DNA from: Hetaerina americana
Taxonomy: Eukaryota > Arthropoda > Insecta > Odonata > Calopterygidae
Direction of reading: 5' to 3'
NCBI GenBank assembly: GCA_022747635.1
Contig: JAKTNV010000002.1
Span: 1,267,001-1,331,000 of the forward strand
DNA: 64,000 nt
Positions 33,273-44,142 of this stretch are shown here, one piece after another. Made by a program: the position numbers and the translations under genes. The stretch's first letter is position 1; every line of letters starts with the position of its first letter. Under the pieces are notes generated by a model. That model saw only the letters and a program-made list of their open reading frames with translations, was not told where the DNA came from and made no database searches.

Positions 33273-34306
33273 AATATGCCTCGTATATGCTCATATTTTT
33301 CCGTCGTTTAAAAAATGAAATTATATTCTTTGAGTCTTCCCCGAATCAGTTTCGAACTGAAAGGGGTACGCAAGCAAGGAATAATAATAACAAAATGAGT
33401 AAACTAAAATACTACTAAAAACTCAGGCTCCGTCCATAAGGCGGCCCTTCTCGGAAGCGAAACGTATCCCACTCACGCTCAGGAAACATTAAAACGTAGA
33501 ACTACTGGATGGGGGAAGGTTATTAGAGCCCCTCCAGACCTCACACTTCTCACTTCCCCCTTCCTCATCCTCCCCCCCCTCCAAGGCAATTCTGCAAAAT
33601 TACCGCCCCAGGGGAGGGGAGACTGGTGTTAAACGGGAGGGCGGAGGGGAGGGAAATGGGCGTGTTATTATACCCAAGGGTCATTTCCCACGGCAATGAT
33701 CTTGCTTTTCGTCCCCCCGTGGTGCGCCCCCGACCTGCAGGTGTGTGTGTGTGTAGGTGTGTGCGCGGGGGGTGAGGGGAACGGGGGGGTAGCACCCCCC
33801 CCCCAAGGGGGGAGGGGGTGTGTGTCGAGGGAAAAGCGAAAGATGTTCGGTGTTTGAAAAGAGTAACTCTGAGCACATCGATCGGGCGAGAGAATGAATG
33901 ATTGGGTTCGCTTGCATATACCACTAAAAGGGTGTCGGGGGTCACTCCTCTTATCGCTCAAAACATTCGAAGGTTTCACACAATAAATAAATTGAGGGAG
34001 AGAAAATATCCTCCGAGAAAAAACATTGGACCTTCGTCGAAATGGCGGGTGTGGCCTTCGCCAATCGGAACAAAGGCCGAAAAAGGACTTGCCCAAATCC
34101 TATCTCGGACATGTAGGCCTTGCTTCTTCTTCCCACTGCGGGATCCGTCACAGAAAATGAAGCATTGAAGGTCCATCTCCGTCAAAATTAAATCTGTGCT
34201 TCAAACGACCATGGCGAAAGCGCAATTAGCACTGCTGGAGCTCTTAACCAGGTGTACAAATAGACCTTTTCCCGACTCCCTTCGTTTGCAAAGAACCAGA
34301 ATAGAT
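33273..34306. other. No gene recognised; G/C homopolymer-rich block at 33540-33830
   Basis: 33540-33830 contains C8-9 and G7-8 runs plus GTGTGTGTGT and opens frames on the minus strand that are compositional artefacts. The remainder is unrecognised. Confidence 0.5.
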
Positions 34307-34456
34307 CATCTACATCTTCATTTAAATTTATATTTACATAATACCGCGCAAGTCGCCTCAAGAGCGTGTGGCGGGGGGTGTCAGGTCACCACCCGTAAAA
34401 GAGAACAAAACCACATGCAAAATCAACACAGGCATGCGAACCTACACCCACGGTAG
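34307..34456 (-). mobile_element. 3' end of LINE family L
   Basis: The order on the minus strand is a GTTCGCATGCCTGTGTTGAT-like UTR, CACCCCCCGCCACACGCTC, then the degenerate GCGCGGTATTATG end and an AAGATGTAGATGAT tail. It is a short 5'-truncated copy. Confidence 0.7.
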
Positions 34457-35074
34457 CGAAAAAATTCATAAAAAAAACTTTTGAACTTACACGCATGCAA
34501 ATACAGATGCGGACTATCAACCAACAAACAATTCGATCGACGAAAGCGCTCTTAATTCCGATTCCTGGATTCGAGTCGTACGGTGGCGTTTAGGATAGCG
34601 GGCGAAATGTTAGGGTAGCATCGCCTTTCATTTGATGACGATGGCGCACCTGCCGAGGGTGGCAACGAACAGTTCACCTAATCGCAAGCGATATTGGCCT
34701 CTGAGTAACTGGAGTTGCCGATCACAATAGTACATTGAGATTGAAGTTATCAAATGCTATTCATTCCAAACAAATAGTGAGCATTGGGGACTTAAGAAAC
34801 GAAATTTCTGGCATCATTACTGATGACCAATTGTATGGCCGTTCTGCGGAGGGCTGCTTCTGTTTGCAGAATACTTTGAACTTTCTTCTCTTTGGGGTTT
34901 CTCTTCCTAGATATGCCCCGAACTCGGAACGGCAGTCGCAACTGGAGGGCGCTGGATTTCAAAAGAAGGCACTGGGATTTGCCTCAGTGACAATCAGATG
35001 GCAGGCCTACTAATTCGAAACCCTGGAAGGGGAAATGTATCTTCGATGGTGTTCCTGGTCACTCTTCTCATAGA
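34457..35074. other. No gene recognised
   Basis: A 92-codon frame at 34735-35013 has no recognisable domain. I do not call it. Confidence 0.45.
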
Positions 35075-35490
35075 CTACATCCTTGACGTAGTTGAAGAGC
35101 ACGTGCTTTCTGATGACTCAAAGAGCTGTGCTGGCAGGGCCAATGACAATCACTTCAGGTAGCATCATCCATCCCGGATTGGTCGAAGGGTAGAAGCCGG
35201 ACAAAGGTTGCCTGCGCAGCGTCTTTTCCTCATTGAGAAAACTTTATAGGAATCTGGCACCCGTGGAGCGGTCACTGACTGATCGTGGTGGGGCATTGGA
35301 ATACGACGGTGGACGAAGGGAATGATGGGAGGAAGGTCGGGTAGAACGGTTTAGGAACAAGGAATGACCGTGGGGAGGAAGTAGGAGAGTTGTGCGAGGG
35401 ACGGGGTTTAATCATTACGAACATTTGGTTTAAGCGCTACAACAGGCTTAGGTACGAATGGAAAATATCCGGAGATTCAGGACGATTTTC
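35075..35490 (+). mobile_element. Old RTE 5' fragment (leader and endonuclease pieces)
   Basis: A CTTTCTGATGACTCAAAGAG-like head, the GTCGAAGGGTAGAAGCCGG leader and a diverged endonuclease ([33 protein letters not shown]) are recognisable against copies A and C. It is more diverged than the other copies and has an internal loss between leader and endonuclease. It ends at the (TA)n array. Confidence 0.75.
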
Positions 35491-35507
35491 GTCGTGACGT
35501 TACAATA

Positions 35508-35508
<1 letters not shown>

Positions 35509-35602
<94 letters not shown>

Positions 35603-35637
35603 CACACATATATATATATGTATATATATATACACAC

Positions 35638-35713
<76 letters not shown>
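35509..35713. repeat. (TA)n array with ACACAC interruptions in higher-order arrangement
   Basis: Pure TA runs alternate at least four times with a GTATATATATACACACATA-type unit. Tyr-Ile frames across it are artefacts. Confidence 0.95.
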
Positions 35714-35716
<3 letters not shown>

Positions 35717-35720
35717 TTAT

Positions 35721-37061
35721 TACGTAATCTACCGGTTAAGGTAGGTTTTTAGATGGACATAATTACTAATTAAATATTTTTGTGTCCCCTAGCAAAAAAC
35801 AACATCCTACTCTACATCAGGTCCTTCTTCAGCTCCGAGTAATTTCTTCTTCCTTCATCCCGTCCAACATCGCTATCCTGTTCCTTCCCTTTCCTCGGTT
35901 GCCTAATATTCTCCCCTCAATTAAAGTCTTCAACATCCTACTGCCGGCCAATACCACCTTCATCCAGTTTCCCTGCCTCTATAGGATATCTCCCAACAAA
36001 CCCCTCTCCTCGCCCACCATACGAAGTACTTCCTCGTTTGCTTTCTTCTCGGTCCATTTCACCTTCTCCATTCTTCTCCACACCCATATTTAAAAAACCT
36101 CCAATCCACGTCTATCCTCCTGCTTCAATGACCACGTTTCCGCGCCGTACATAGCTACGCTCCATATCAAAGTTTTTACGAGTCTTTTCTTAACAACCTT
36201 ACTCAATGTCCCTGTCATCAACTCCCTCCTCCTTGTGAAAGCCTCTTTGCCTAGCGCGATTCTTCTCCTTACGTCCCTACTACTTTGGCCGTGTTGGTCC
36301 AAAACACTTCTCAGAAACGTAAACTGTTGTACCCACTCTAGTTTTTGCCCCCTATTTTAATGTTTAGCTTAGTCTTTTTCTTTCTAGAAAATCGCATTAC
36401 CTTTGTTTTATTAATATTGATTCTCATCCCATATCTGTCGCACTGAATTTCCAATTCACTCAGCAATGCTTGCAGCCCCTTGGCTGACTGACAAACTAAA
36501 GCTTGGTCATCAGCGAACCTAACTGATTTTACGAATTCCCCGCCCACTTTCATTCCTACCTCGAGTTCTTCCCATGCCTCTTTAATCATTTCCTCTGCAT
36601 ACAGGTTGAACAGCAACGGTGATAATGGGCAACCCTGCCTTACACCCCTTCCTAACACTGCCCATCCTGACTCCCCGTTTCCCACCCGCACCTGAGCAGT
36701 CTGAGACATGTACAGGTTGCGGATTAGCCTCCTTTCCCTCCAATATATTCCTATTTTCTGCAGAATACTCATTAGTTTTTCCCAATTCACTCTATCAAAC
36801 GCTTTTTCTAAATCTACGAAACAGGCAAATACCTCCTGGTTGTGTTCTATATTCCTCTCGATTAATAATCTCATTACTGCAATGGCATCACGCGTACCTC
36901 TCCCCTTCCTAAACCCAAACTGATCATCTCCTAAGTAATCATTTGCCCTACTCTCTATCCTTTTGTTTATGATCCTGAGAACAACTTTACCTGCGTGGGA
37001 TATCAAACTAATTGTCCTATAGTCCTCACATGACGTGGCCTTTACCTTTTTCGGAATAGAT
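35721..37061 (-). mobile_element. RTE 3' half (copy D)
   Basis: The 3' end block (GTAATCTACCGGTTAAGGTA in plus orientation) lies at 35730-35750. Toward 37061 follow the C-terminal domain and the reverse transcriptase up to the KKVKATSCEDYRTISL block, where the element is cut at a (TA)n array. The 3' end also lies next to a (TA)n array (35509-35713). Confidence 0.88.
36338..37006 (-). pseudogene. RTE reverse transcriptase core (copy D)
   Basis: This is the longest uninterrupted reverse transcriptase frame in the window (222 codons, minus strand). Its blocks are RIESRANDYLGDDQFGFRKG, AIAVMRLLIERNIEHNQEV, CFVDLEKAFDRVNWEKLMS, GRGVRQGCPLSPLLFNLYAE, VRFADDQALVCQSAKGLQ and RYGMRININKTKVMRFSRKK. 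The FADD active-site box and the upstream catalytic Asp (in VDLEKAFDR) are intact. It lacks the start of the polyprotein, and the downstream part (YLGSVLDQHG region, 35820-36330) is shifted and carries the shared stop after GLEVF. Confidence 0.88.
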
Positions 37062-37160
37062 ACATATATATATATATATATATATACATATTATTAATAT
37101 ATATATATATACATATTATTAATATATATATATATACATATATATATATAAATCAAGTAT
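37062..37160. repeat. (TA)n with CATATTATTAATATA units
   Basis: TA runs with two or three repeats of a CATATTATTAATATATATAT unit directly abut the truncated RTE. Confidence 0.9.
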
Positions 37161-37199
37161 TTATTAATTATTTTATTAATTAATTATATAAAGTATTTA

Positions 37200-37620
37200 T
37201 TTTTCCTGCGCAATATTCGCGACAATAATAAAAAGGGGAACACCTTAGAAAATAATATTTACACGCTGTCGAAAATAGGGGGATACAAGATTAAATTCCC
37301 ACAAAAAACTCTCCATGTCTGTCGTCCTAACGCCTCCCGCCCTGCGCTCTTGTCCCGGGTGGGGTGTAGGTAAACGCATATAAAGTCTAAATATTTGCAA
37401 ATTGTCTGTCCGGAATACGTAGACTACTAACCGGTAATAAGTGTCTGCATTGCATGTGTGCCTGATATCTTTTAATGATTTCCCTTGCCCTCTTTGTATA
37501 GGCACAGGCACAGCTGCTAACCATGTAATACTCGTAATTTGTGTAGGCATGAATGGTGTTGGATCCGTCCCCTTTCCACGCGGTTTTCGATTGGATCACG
37601 GGGTGCCACGTGCATAAGGA
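37200..37620 (-). repeat. Dispersed repeat R, about 400 bp
   Basis: This is the inverted relative of 58790-59200. Shared blocks on the minus strand are CACACATGCAATGCAGACAC, TTATTACCGGTTAGTAGTCT, a CGTATTCCGGACAGACAAT block, CCTACACCCCACCCGGGAC and, at the far end, TTATTATTGTCGCGAATATT then GCGCAGGAAAA. I do not recognise the family and see no coding capacity. It could be a LINE 3' UTR or a non-autonomous element. Confidence 0.7.
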
Positions 37621-37654
37621 AATAAAGAGAATGCATGTAGAATGGCTGGCGATC

Positions 37655-37712
37655 TACCACCCCCTGCCACACGCCTTTGCGACGGCTTGCGGGGAATCGT
37701 GTAGATGTAGAT
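37655..37712 (+). mobile_element. 3' tail of LINE family L
   Basis: ACCCCCTGCCACACGCCTTT, GCGACGGCTTGCGGGGAATC and a GTGTAGATGTAGAT tail follow directly. Confidence 0.65.
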
Positions 37713-37726
37713 TCGCAGCAATTATG

Positions 37727-38890
37727 TGAGAGGGATTTCGCCAGAAGATTTCATAAGATCAAAGTTAGTTCCCATTTCAAGTAAAAACAGAAGCAGCTAT
37801 ATTTGGGAGCTACCGAGCAATATGTCTTATTGTTCACTCAGCCAAGGTGGTCTTTGGAACCATTAATAATGAAAGAATGGAGAGGAGGACTAATAATTAA
37901 GGAAGGAATGATAAAGCCTGAGTTAAAGAAGGGCAGGGTCACGTGTGATGCAATGGCATTATTACCATCGGCAGTCTGATCGGTAAGGTAGGTTTTAGAT
38001 GGACAAAAGCTGCCAAACGGTTCAGCGACAATTCCCTTGTCTTTCTCAACATCTGGAATTTCACTAGGCCCCCCCCCCTTCATCTCCGCGTACTCCCCCT
38101 TCATCCCGTCCAGCATGCCTATCCTATTCCTACCCCTTCCTCGTTTGCCTAACATTCTTCCCTCCATCACAGTCTTCAAAATCCCACTGCCAACCAATAT
38201 GCTCTGCATCTATCTTTCCTGTCTCCTTTGGATGCCATTGCAGTAATGAGATCGCTATTAGGGAAGAATATAGAATACAATCAGAACGTATTTGCCTGTT
38301 TCTAAGATTTCGAAAAGGCAATTGATAAAGTTAATCGGCTATAATCAATGAATATATTACTTAAAAGCTTATCCAGTCTGCCAAGGGGTTGCAAGTATTA
38401 CTGAGCGAATTATAAATCAGTATGATGAGTATGGGATGAAGATCAATAAAAACAAAACACAGGTTCTTCAGTTTTTAAGAAAGAGGGAAGCTAAGTCAAA
38501 CGCTAAATTAGGGTAGTAAAAACTAAAGCAGGTGGAAAAGGTAAACCATCTTGGATGTGTTTTGGACCAAGGTAGTAGGAGCATTAGAAGGAGAATTGCT
38601 TAGGCAGGGGAACTTGCAAAAGGAAGAGGGAATTGATGATATGTACGATGAGTAAGGAAGCTAAACAAAGATTAATGAAAACTTTCATATGGGGCGTATT
38701 TTCGTACAGTGTAAATACATAAAAGCAAGATGATGGGTGTACATTGGAGGCTCTTGAGATGTGGGTGTGGACAAGGATGGAGAAGGTGAAGTGAATGGAA
38801 CAGAAAATCAAAGAAAAGCGTAAGGAATGGCGGGGATGCAAAGAGAGATACAATGGAAGCTAGGAATGGGGATGAAGAGTATTTTGATTG
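37727..38890 (+). mobile_element. Old RTE reverse transcriptase relic, itself interrupted by an RTE 3' piece
   Basis: The host relic (+) has a GISPEDFIRSKLVPIS-like block at 37727 and GSYRAICLIVHSAKVV near 37800-37855, then continues after the insertion with AIAVMRSLLGKNIEYNQNVF and FEKAIDKVN near 38235-38330. SAKGLQVLLSEL, YDEYGMKINKNKTQVLQFLR and WGVFSYS-like blocks follow to 38700. Inserted in the minus orientation at about 37974-38228 is a 3' end of another RTE (CTACCTTACC end, GMLDGMK-like and GKRGRGRNRIGMLDGMK). The host bases GATGCAATGGCATTA and GATGCCATTGCAGTAA flank it, possibly a decayed target duplication. Confidence 0.75.
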
Positions 38891-38894
38891 GCAT

Positions 38895-39165
38895 CACAGA
38901 AATACCCCGCTATCTACCAAAAAGGTGTGCGGCAGGGGGTGCCAGCATCAGGTGGGAAGGGTAAATAATTCGGGGGAATTGGAGGGGAAAAGGGAAAAAT
39001 ATGCAGTAATAAGCTATCTGAAAAGAAAATACTTTGTTCTTCCACATATATGTAATGTGAAAATTTGTAAACATGCTGAAGGAAGACTTGATTAATAACA
39101 AGGGTTTATTTACCTCATAAATTAGTTATTTGTTGGGAATTAAGTGTGAATCAACCCTTGAAAAA
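38895..39165. other. Insertion of uncertain type inside an RTE relic
   Basis: The RTE C-terminal coding sequence breaks near 38890 (WGWRV-like to GMKSILIG) and resumes near 39165 (GDGMMKTVIEG). In between lies 270 bp that begins with an ATACCCCGCTATC...GTGTGCGGCAGGGGGTG block resembling a reverse-oriented LINE family L end. I cannot place the rest. Confidence 0.5.
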
Positions 39166-39440
39166 ATTTCTCGGCGACGGAATGATGAAAACTGTAATAG
39201 AGGGGAGGAGGACTTAAGGCAAGCAAGGTAGGGGGAGAGAAAAGATAGGCATAATAAAGAAAAGATAGTAACATTTTCAGATAGCTACAGTGGAAAATTG
39301 TTACTGTCTTTTCTTTAATATGTTCAAACACCATCACATCACGCCTGAAACTACTCAAAGATAGGCATGTTGGTCAGGATGAAAGGAGACAGGAAGTACT
39401 CGGAAGAGAAGAGAACTTTTAGGTTTAGGTTTGAGGTTAG
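39166..39440 (+). mobile_element. RTE 3' relic interrupted by a 104-bp insertion
   Basis: GMMKTVIEGRRT is recognisable at 39180-39215 and GMLVRMKGDRKYSEEKRT at 39365-39420. The latter corresponds to the RTE C-terminal GMLDGMKGGRKYSE. The piece between them (39253-39356) is an insertion flanked by a 12-bp duplication. Confidence 0.75.
39253..39356. mobile_element. 104-bp insertion with internal hairpin and 12-bp target duplication
   Basis: AAAGATAGGCAT occurs at 39241-39252 and 39357-39368 on either side. The insert contains inverted arms of about 23 bp (39256-39278 and 39293-39316; AAAGAAAAGATAGTAACA against its near complement). The short length, hairpin and long duplication do not match mariner or the SINEs seen here. 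Confidence 0.6.
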
Positions 39441-40264
39441 AGGTTTAGGATTGTGTCTTCTCTGGGCAGAGCTGGGAAGTGCAGCGGTGATCAGCTCATC
39501 CACAACCTATCCTAAGCGGAAGACTAACAATCAAAATAATTCCTGTTCAGCTAGAGCGCCCTGGGGGGGGGGGGGGGCTGAGTATCACAGACCTCCCTCT
39601 CTTTCCTCAAATTGCCAGAATGCTAATGTTGTTATCGGCCCGCTTTCCAAACCCACCCACTTCGCTGACATCCACACAGACACAAATAACCACAGCTCAT
39701 AAATGGCGCATTAATAAACAAAACCACTTATATTTATTTCTACAACCATTATTACAATTGCATTTCGGCCACTGTGGATGCGGTTAAGCTACATTTAAGA
39801 TTAAATTAAGGTTAAGGTAAATGACAAAAGAAATAACAGGCGAAATTTCAATGCGACAGTGCATGCAAGGTATTTCAATTAATTCCACAGCAATAGGTCG
39901 CCATATCCAGTACGGTGGTGACCTCAGTTATAGATATATTTACTAAATGCATCCACAATAATGACCCACCCGTATTTTTCTAGTAGAAATAATCGTAAAC
40001 TCATATTAAATTTGAACGTATATCCGTTGCACCCATCTATTTACAGTTTTTCGAAACTGATTTCTTTTCGTATAAAAATATCGGAAAAATCTTGTCATTT
40101 ATTTAAATGGATAGGTTTCCTTTCGATATTCTAAGTACCCAATACTTTACAAAAGATAAAAACGAGGCTATCACAGAGCGCTTCACAGCATTGATTTGAT
40201 TTCATGCCGTTCAAAACTGAGAAGTCTGATCTAACGGGTACTTATCGTTAATTTTAAATTAAAT
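39441..40264. other. No gene recognised; G15 tract at 39563-39577
   Basis: Only the G homopolymer stands out. The rest is AT-rich without features. Confidence 0.55.
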
Positions 40265-40690
40265 CTCGCATTTTGTAAAATTCCCAGAAACTGCGGGAGA
40301 TGCCGCAAAAGTAACTTTTGACGGAGTCACCCGCTAATATGTATTTTAATGCACAATTTGAGACTGTAAAAGGCATTCGCCTTGACCGGGATACGAACCA
40401 GGAGCCCTCGATAAATTCTGAAATTTTGGGGGCTTTAAAGGAACAAGATGTTGTGAAGAAATACCGTACATACCATGTCACAGGCATTCGTAGTCGGGCG
40501 CGTTGCGCCACAGTCCACGAGGTTAAAGCCAATTTTAAACACTTTCCAATAAACGGCGGGAGATGCCGCAGCAGTCATCATTTAACGGAGTCATCCGCTA
40601 ATATGCATTTCAATGCAACAATTTCAGAGCGTAAAAATCATTCACCTTGACCAAGGCGAATGATTTTTCTACTCTGAAAGTGTTGCCATG
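40265..40690. mobile_element. tRNA-foldback element, reduced copy
   Basis: It shares AACTGCGGGAGATGCCGCAA, the GACGGAGTCA(C/T)CCGCTAAT block, and the CATTCGCCTTGACCGGGAT and TGTCACAGGCATTCGTAGTC segments with 25693-26355. In the first arm the tRNA is cut after the T arm (near 40408). At 40616-40688 the two outer arms meet directly (CATTCACCTTGACCAAGGCG at the centre) with the whole tRNA missing, giving a short palindrome. Confidence 0.75.
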
Positions 40691-41549
40691 AATTGCTTTT
40701 AGTAATTAAAGGATTAACAATGATACCAATAAAAACACATCGCTTTGCCCCTACATATTCGATTAATAATCTTGTATTAATGGGGTGACATTTATGGAGA
40801 AATTAAAAGGAAAATAAATAGAATCAATCTTCTGGTTCAATAGCTGAGCATCACACGGTGATGATTTCCAAACTAACTATAGCAAGTATGTTTCAAATAA
40901 AGTTATTCCTTTGCACATTTTTTCAAGTAAGATCAAAGGTGTGATCCATCATCATTACTAACTCGTTTCTTCGCATCGCTCGTTCTTGGGAAAGCAAATC
41001 GAGCAAGGAAGTGAATTCAACGAGGCGCCAGGAGAAATTGCAGTCTCCAGCAAAGCGCGAACTCACCGCTCTTTTTTAATCAATCCTTGAAGTCACTGTG
41101 AAAATAAAGGAAATTCAAAGACGCCGTGGTTTACATGGATGGCATTCAGACAGTGGGATTGTTCCACAGAAAAGACGATCCCGATGGTCCCTTCCCTTTC
41201 ATACCAATACATACTGTTCTTACCGCAGCATTTCAAAGTCGACTACCCCATGTAATCGTTGTTTTATTCGTTCCTCATTGATAGCCCTCCTACGATCAAC
41301 TCCTTGAAATGCCACCATTTTCCCCTCTTATGATCCATTTATAGAATTTCCTGTGCCGCAGCTAATATATTGTCACTTCTAGGTGATTGATGGTTAATTT
41401 CTCAGAAACATAAACTTCGGCGGTTTCCCTGACAGGTGTATCGAAAATTGATTACGTCGCATGGATATACGCATACGTAAATAAAAAGATTACTAATTAT
41501 GTAAATTACATTAAAATTCAGAAATTCGGCACTCGAGTTCAACATACAA
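40691..41549. other. No gene recognised
   Basis: Unrecognised sequence with short chance frames only. Confidence 0.5.
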
Positions 41550-41800
41550 TAATGTGGAATTGTGATAACCATTTTTTACTCCAAAGTAGGAGCAATTTAA
41601 TTTTGACGAGGTTAAATATAAATGTTATCTTTCTTTCGCTGGTTATGCCTTATTTAGAATATCCTGGTGGTAAATGGAATCCTCACGAAGTTGGATTGAT
41701 TGTCGATTCGGATTGCGTGCAGCGTAGAGGAGCTAGATTTGTAAAACGTTCCCATGACAAACTGCGTAACGTTTCCAAAATATTAGAGCAGCTAGGCTGA
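41550..41800 (+). pseudogene. LINE reverse transcriptase C-terminal relic
   Basis: The frame reads NVIFLSLVMPYLEYPGGKWN, then DCVQRRGARFVKRSHDK and VSKILEQLG. It matches the (R)xxLEYA..W.P....VQRRAARFV..Y.....V..ML..LGW pattern of CR1/L2/Jockey-type LINEs, as in 31.9-32.1 kb but more diverged. No other parts are seen nearby. Confidence 0.7.
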
Positions 41801-42529
41801 GAATCCTCAATTCACCAACACATAAAAATAAAGGATACTAGCCTGAGATATTTTCTTGGGAATTCCTTGTGTCATCATCCAATCCTGTTACTAACCCATG
41901 CATGATACTCGTGCATTCATATGCAAAGGGCTTCAACCGCCATTAACACACACACTTTGAAGTAGTTGCGAGGACACTATGGCAGAGATATATATAGGCA
42001 GATATTTTCGTAAAGATATAATATGGATATTATTCAAAAGGATACTAAAGAGCACAAAGGGAATTACGATGGAATCTTTATACTGCGCGATATTAAATAA
42101 ATAGACTTAAGGTGTTCTGTGGTAATTTCCGTTTGAAATAGTGTTCGAAATGAGAAACTAGCAAACCAACAAGAGAAAAGTTGAGAGAATAATTCGAGAC
42201 CCATATAACAAATGAAAGCGTATTACGGGGCAGACTGGGCCAGTTAGGTTTGATTTAGAAGTTAAATTGGTGAGGACGTGGATAGTTCAGGTCAGGGGAA
42301 ATGGGAAAAGAGCGACGACGGTGAATGAAGTCTAACAAGGCAGCCTGAGTAGGTACTCTCCCCGCAGTTTTACTGGAGAGTTGGGAATCAGGAAGATAAG
42401 GAAACATTAGGAATGTTGTTTTAATCATTCGTTGAAATTATAAGGTATTAATTTGGCCAATTAAAATTTCACTTATATAAGAGTGCATTGACAGTTTGTG
42501 AGGACATAAGTATAATTTCGCACACGTCT
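41801..42529. other. No gene recognised
   Basis: Unrecognised. The last 300 bp may be diverged RTE sequence, but I cannot support it. Confidence 0.4.
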
Positions 42530-43350
42530 AAGATATTACCGAGAATCATCAAAGGCAGTTTACATCACAGGACACAAAGGTCGGGCGAAAATCAGTTTGG
42601 TTTAAGAAGGGAAGCGTGACCTCTGATAAGAACATCGACAGAAACGAATGAAGAATCCAATAGAAATGTCTCTGCGTATGTCACTGTCTTCGAGAAGGTG
42701 AGAATCCTCAATTAGGATAGGACAATTGATGGACATGACTTTAGGATAAAGGGAAATACTGGAAGTATATTTAGGTGAATTATTCGATAACTCTACACTT
42801 ATGAGGCATCACAAGCACGGATGAAGGAGAAATAATTGGATGGGAAGTGATATACCGGGTAGTAAGGGTTTCCAGCTATTAGAAATTAGTCATTTAACCT
42901 ATATGATGAGGACCTCTAATAGTCAAATGGGAGAAAAAAGTTGGAAACGAAAGTAGGCGCAGGGACAACTAGTGCCAATTAGGTCTGCGAATGTTTGAGC
43001 ATTAGTTAGTCACATAGTTAATTGGACTCATGGTTTCACTTTAATAAAATCGCAGTTACCGTTGAGTGTTTTTCAGAGCCTATGCGAAAATATGGGATGA
43101 AGATTTATGAGAAGAAATATCAATGATTAAATTCCCAAAAAGTAGCAAGACAGAGGTAAACAATAAGTGGGAGGGTATTAATTTCAACATGAGTCATATC
43201 GCAGCATGATTGTAAAGCTTGGCCATTGATTGAGGCACGAGGAAGGGCACAATAAAGAACTCGTGAGCCGTAGACATTGAGGAGAATGGTGTAAATGAGT
43301 TGGACGGAAAGGAAAACTACCCCAAAACTATATACATTTTACTCTAGGTT
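42530..43350 (+). mobile_element. Very old RTE reverse transcriptase relic
   Basis: Scattered blocks follow RTE order: ENQFGLRREA at 42585 (for DDQFGFRKG), NVSAYVTVFEKV at 42670 (for VFACFVDFEKAFDRV), an RSANV-like active-site region near 42985-43020, YGMKIYEKKYQ near 43095 (for YGMRINVNKTK) and a WTERK block near 43300. All are broken by stops. It is the most decayed member of the family here. Confidence 0.6.
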
Positions 43351-43389
43351 TTTAAATTTGGGAAATTAATTTTCAATTGTAACGCGATA

Positions 43390-44080
43390 GTAAAGAACCA
43401 CGATGGTACAGCAAAGAGGTCAAACTGGCGTTGAGGAGACGAAAGATATTCTCATATTTAAAAAAAAATGTTTTAAATTAATGGTTTAAAATCTAATATA
43501 GACGTCGAAAGGTAAGCTCGAAGAATGTCGGAAAATATCATGTGCCAAGCCTTACTTACGTCTAAAAACAAAATATTATGCGAATATTTAGAAACTAAAC
43601 CAAAATCAGTTTGGTGTTACGTCAGAGAAATACAAGGAAAGCGTCCAATTGCAGGTACATTCTCTATTGATAGAAAATGGCCAAATTGTTACAGGCCGCA
43701 TAAAAAAGGCAAATGTCCGAAATAAATTTGCTCAGAATGTCTACATCAAAAATATTAGCACAAAAACCAAGTCCTCCACCAGCTTAAGAACTGGTTTGGG
43801 ATATTATACTGAACCAGCAGGGAATGGAAAAGCAGTTCCCGAATATAACACGGAATTAAGCCTCCGATCTGTGAAATCCGATTTAGAAAACTTAAAGGAG
43901 CTTTCGGAAGATATCGCCACCTATTAAAAAATAGATTTTCATAAGTCGTTAGAAGAAGTGTCAATAGATTGCGACTGGAAGCTAGCTCACATAGCTCCTT
44001 TCTACGAAGACAACAATAGGGAAAACTCCAGTAATTACTGCCCGCTTTCTTAAACACTAATAAGGCGAAAACCCATAGGG
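43390..44080 (+). pseudogene. LINE relic: region between endonuclease and reverse transcriptase
   Basis: Frames give WYSKEVKLALRRRK at 43404, then KPKSVWCYVREIQGKRPIAG at about 43600. SLLIENGQIVTGRIKKANV at 43660-43720 is followed by KFAQNVYIKNIST. After a gap comes DWKLAHIAPFYEDNNRENSS with NYCPLS at 43975-44055. In CR1/Jockey-type LINEs these correspond to the FW.YVR...P.L...G...TD...KANVLN.FF linker and the DWK.A.V.PI.K.G....NYRPIS start of the reverse transcriptase. The gene is dead and lacks both ends. Confidence 0.7.
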
Positions 44081-44142
44081 CGCACCGATCCTCAAAAATC
44101 CTCAAGCACTGGGAAGAGCAACATCAAAGTAAATATCTTAAA

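Noticed and set aside
33565..34096. Pro/His/Thr-rich frames
   Set aside because: They are driven by C and G homopolymers and a GT repeat.
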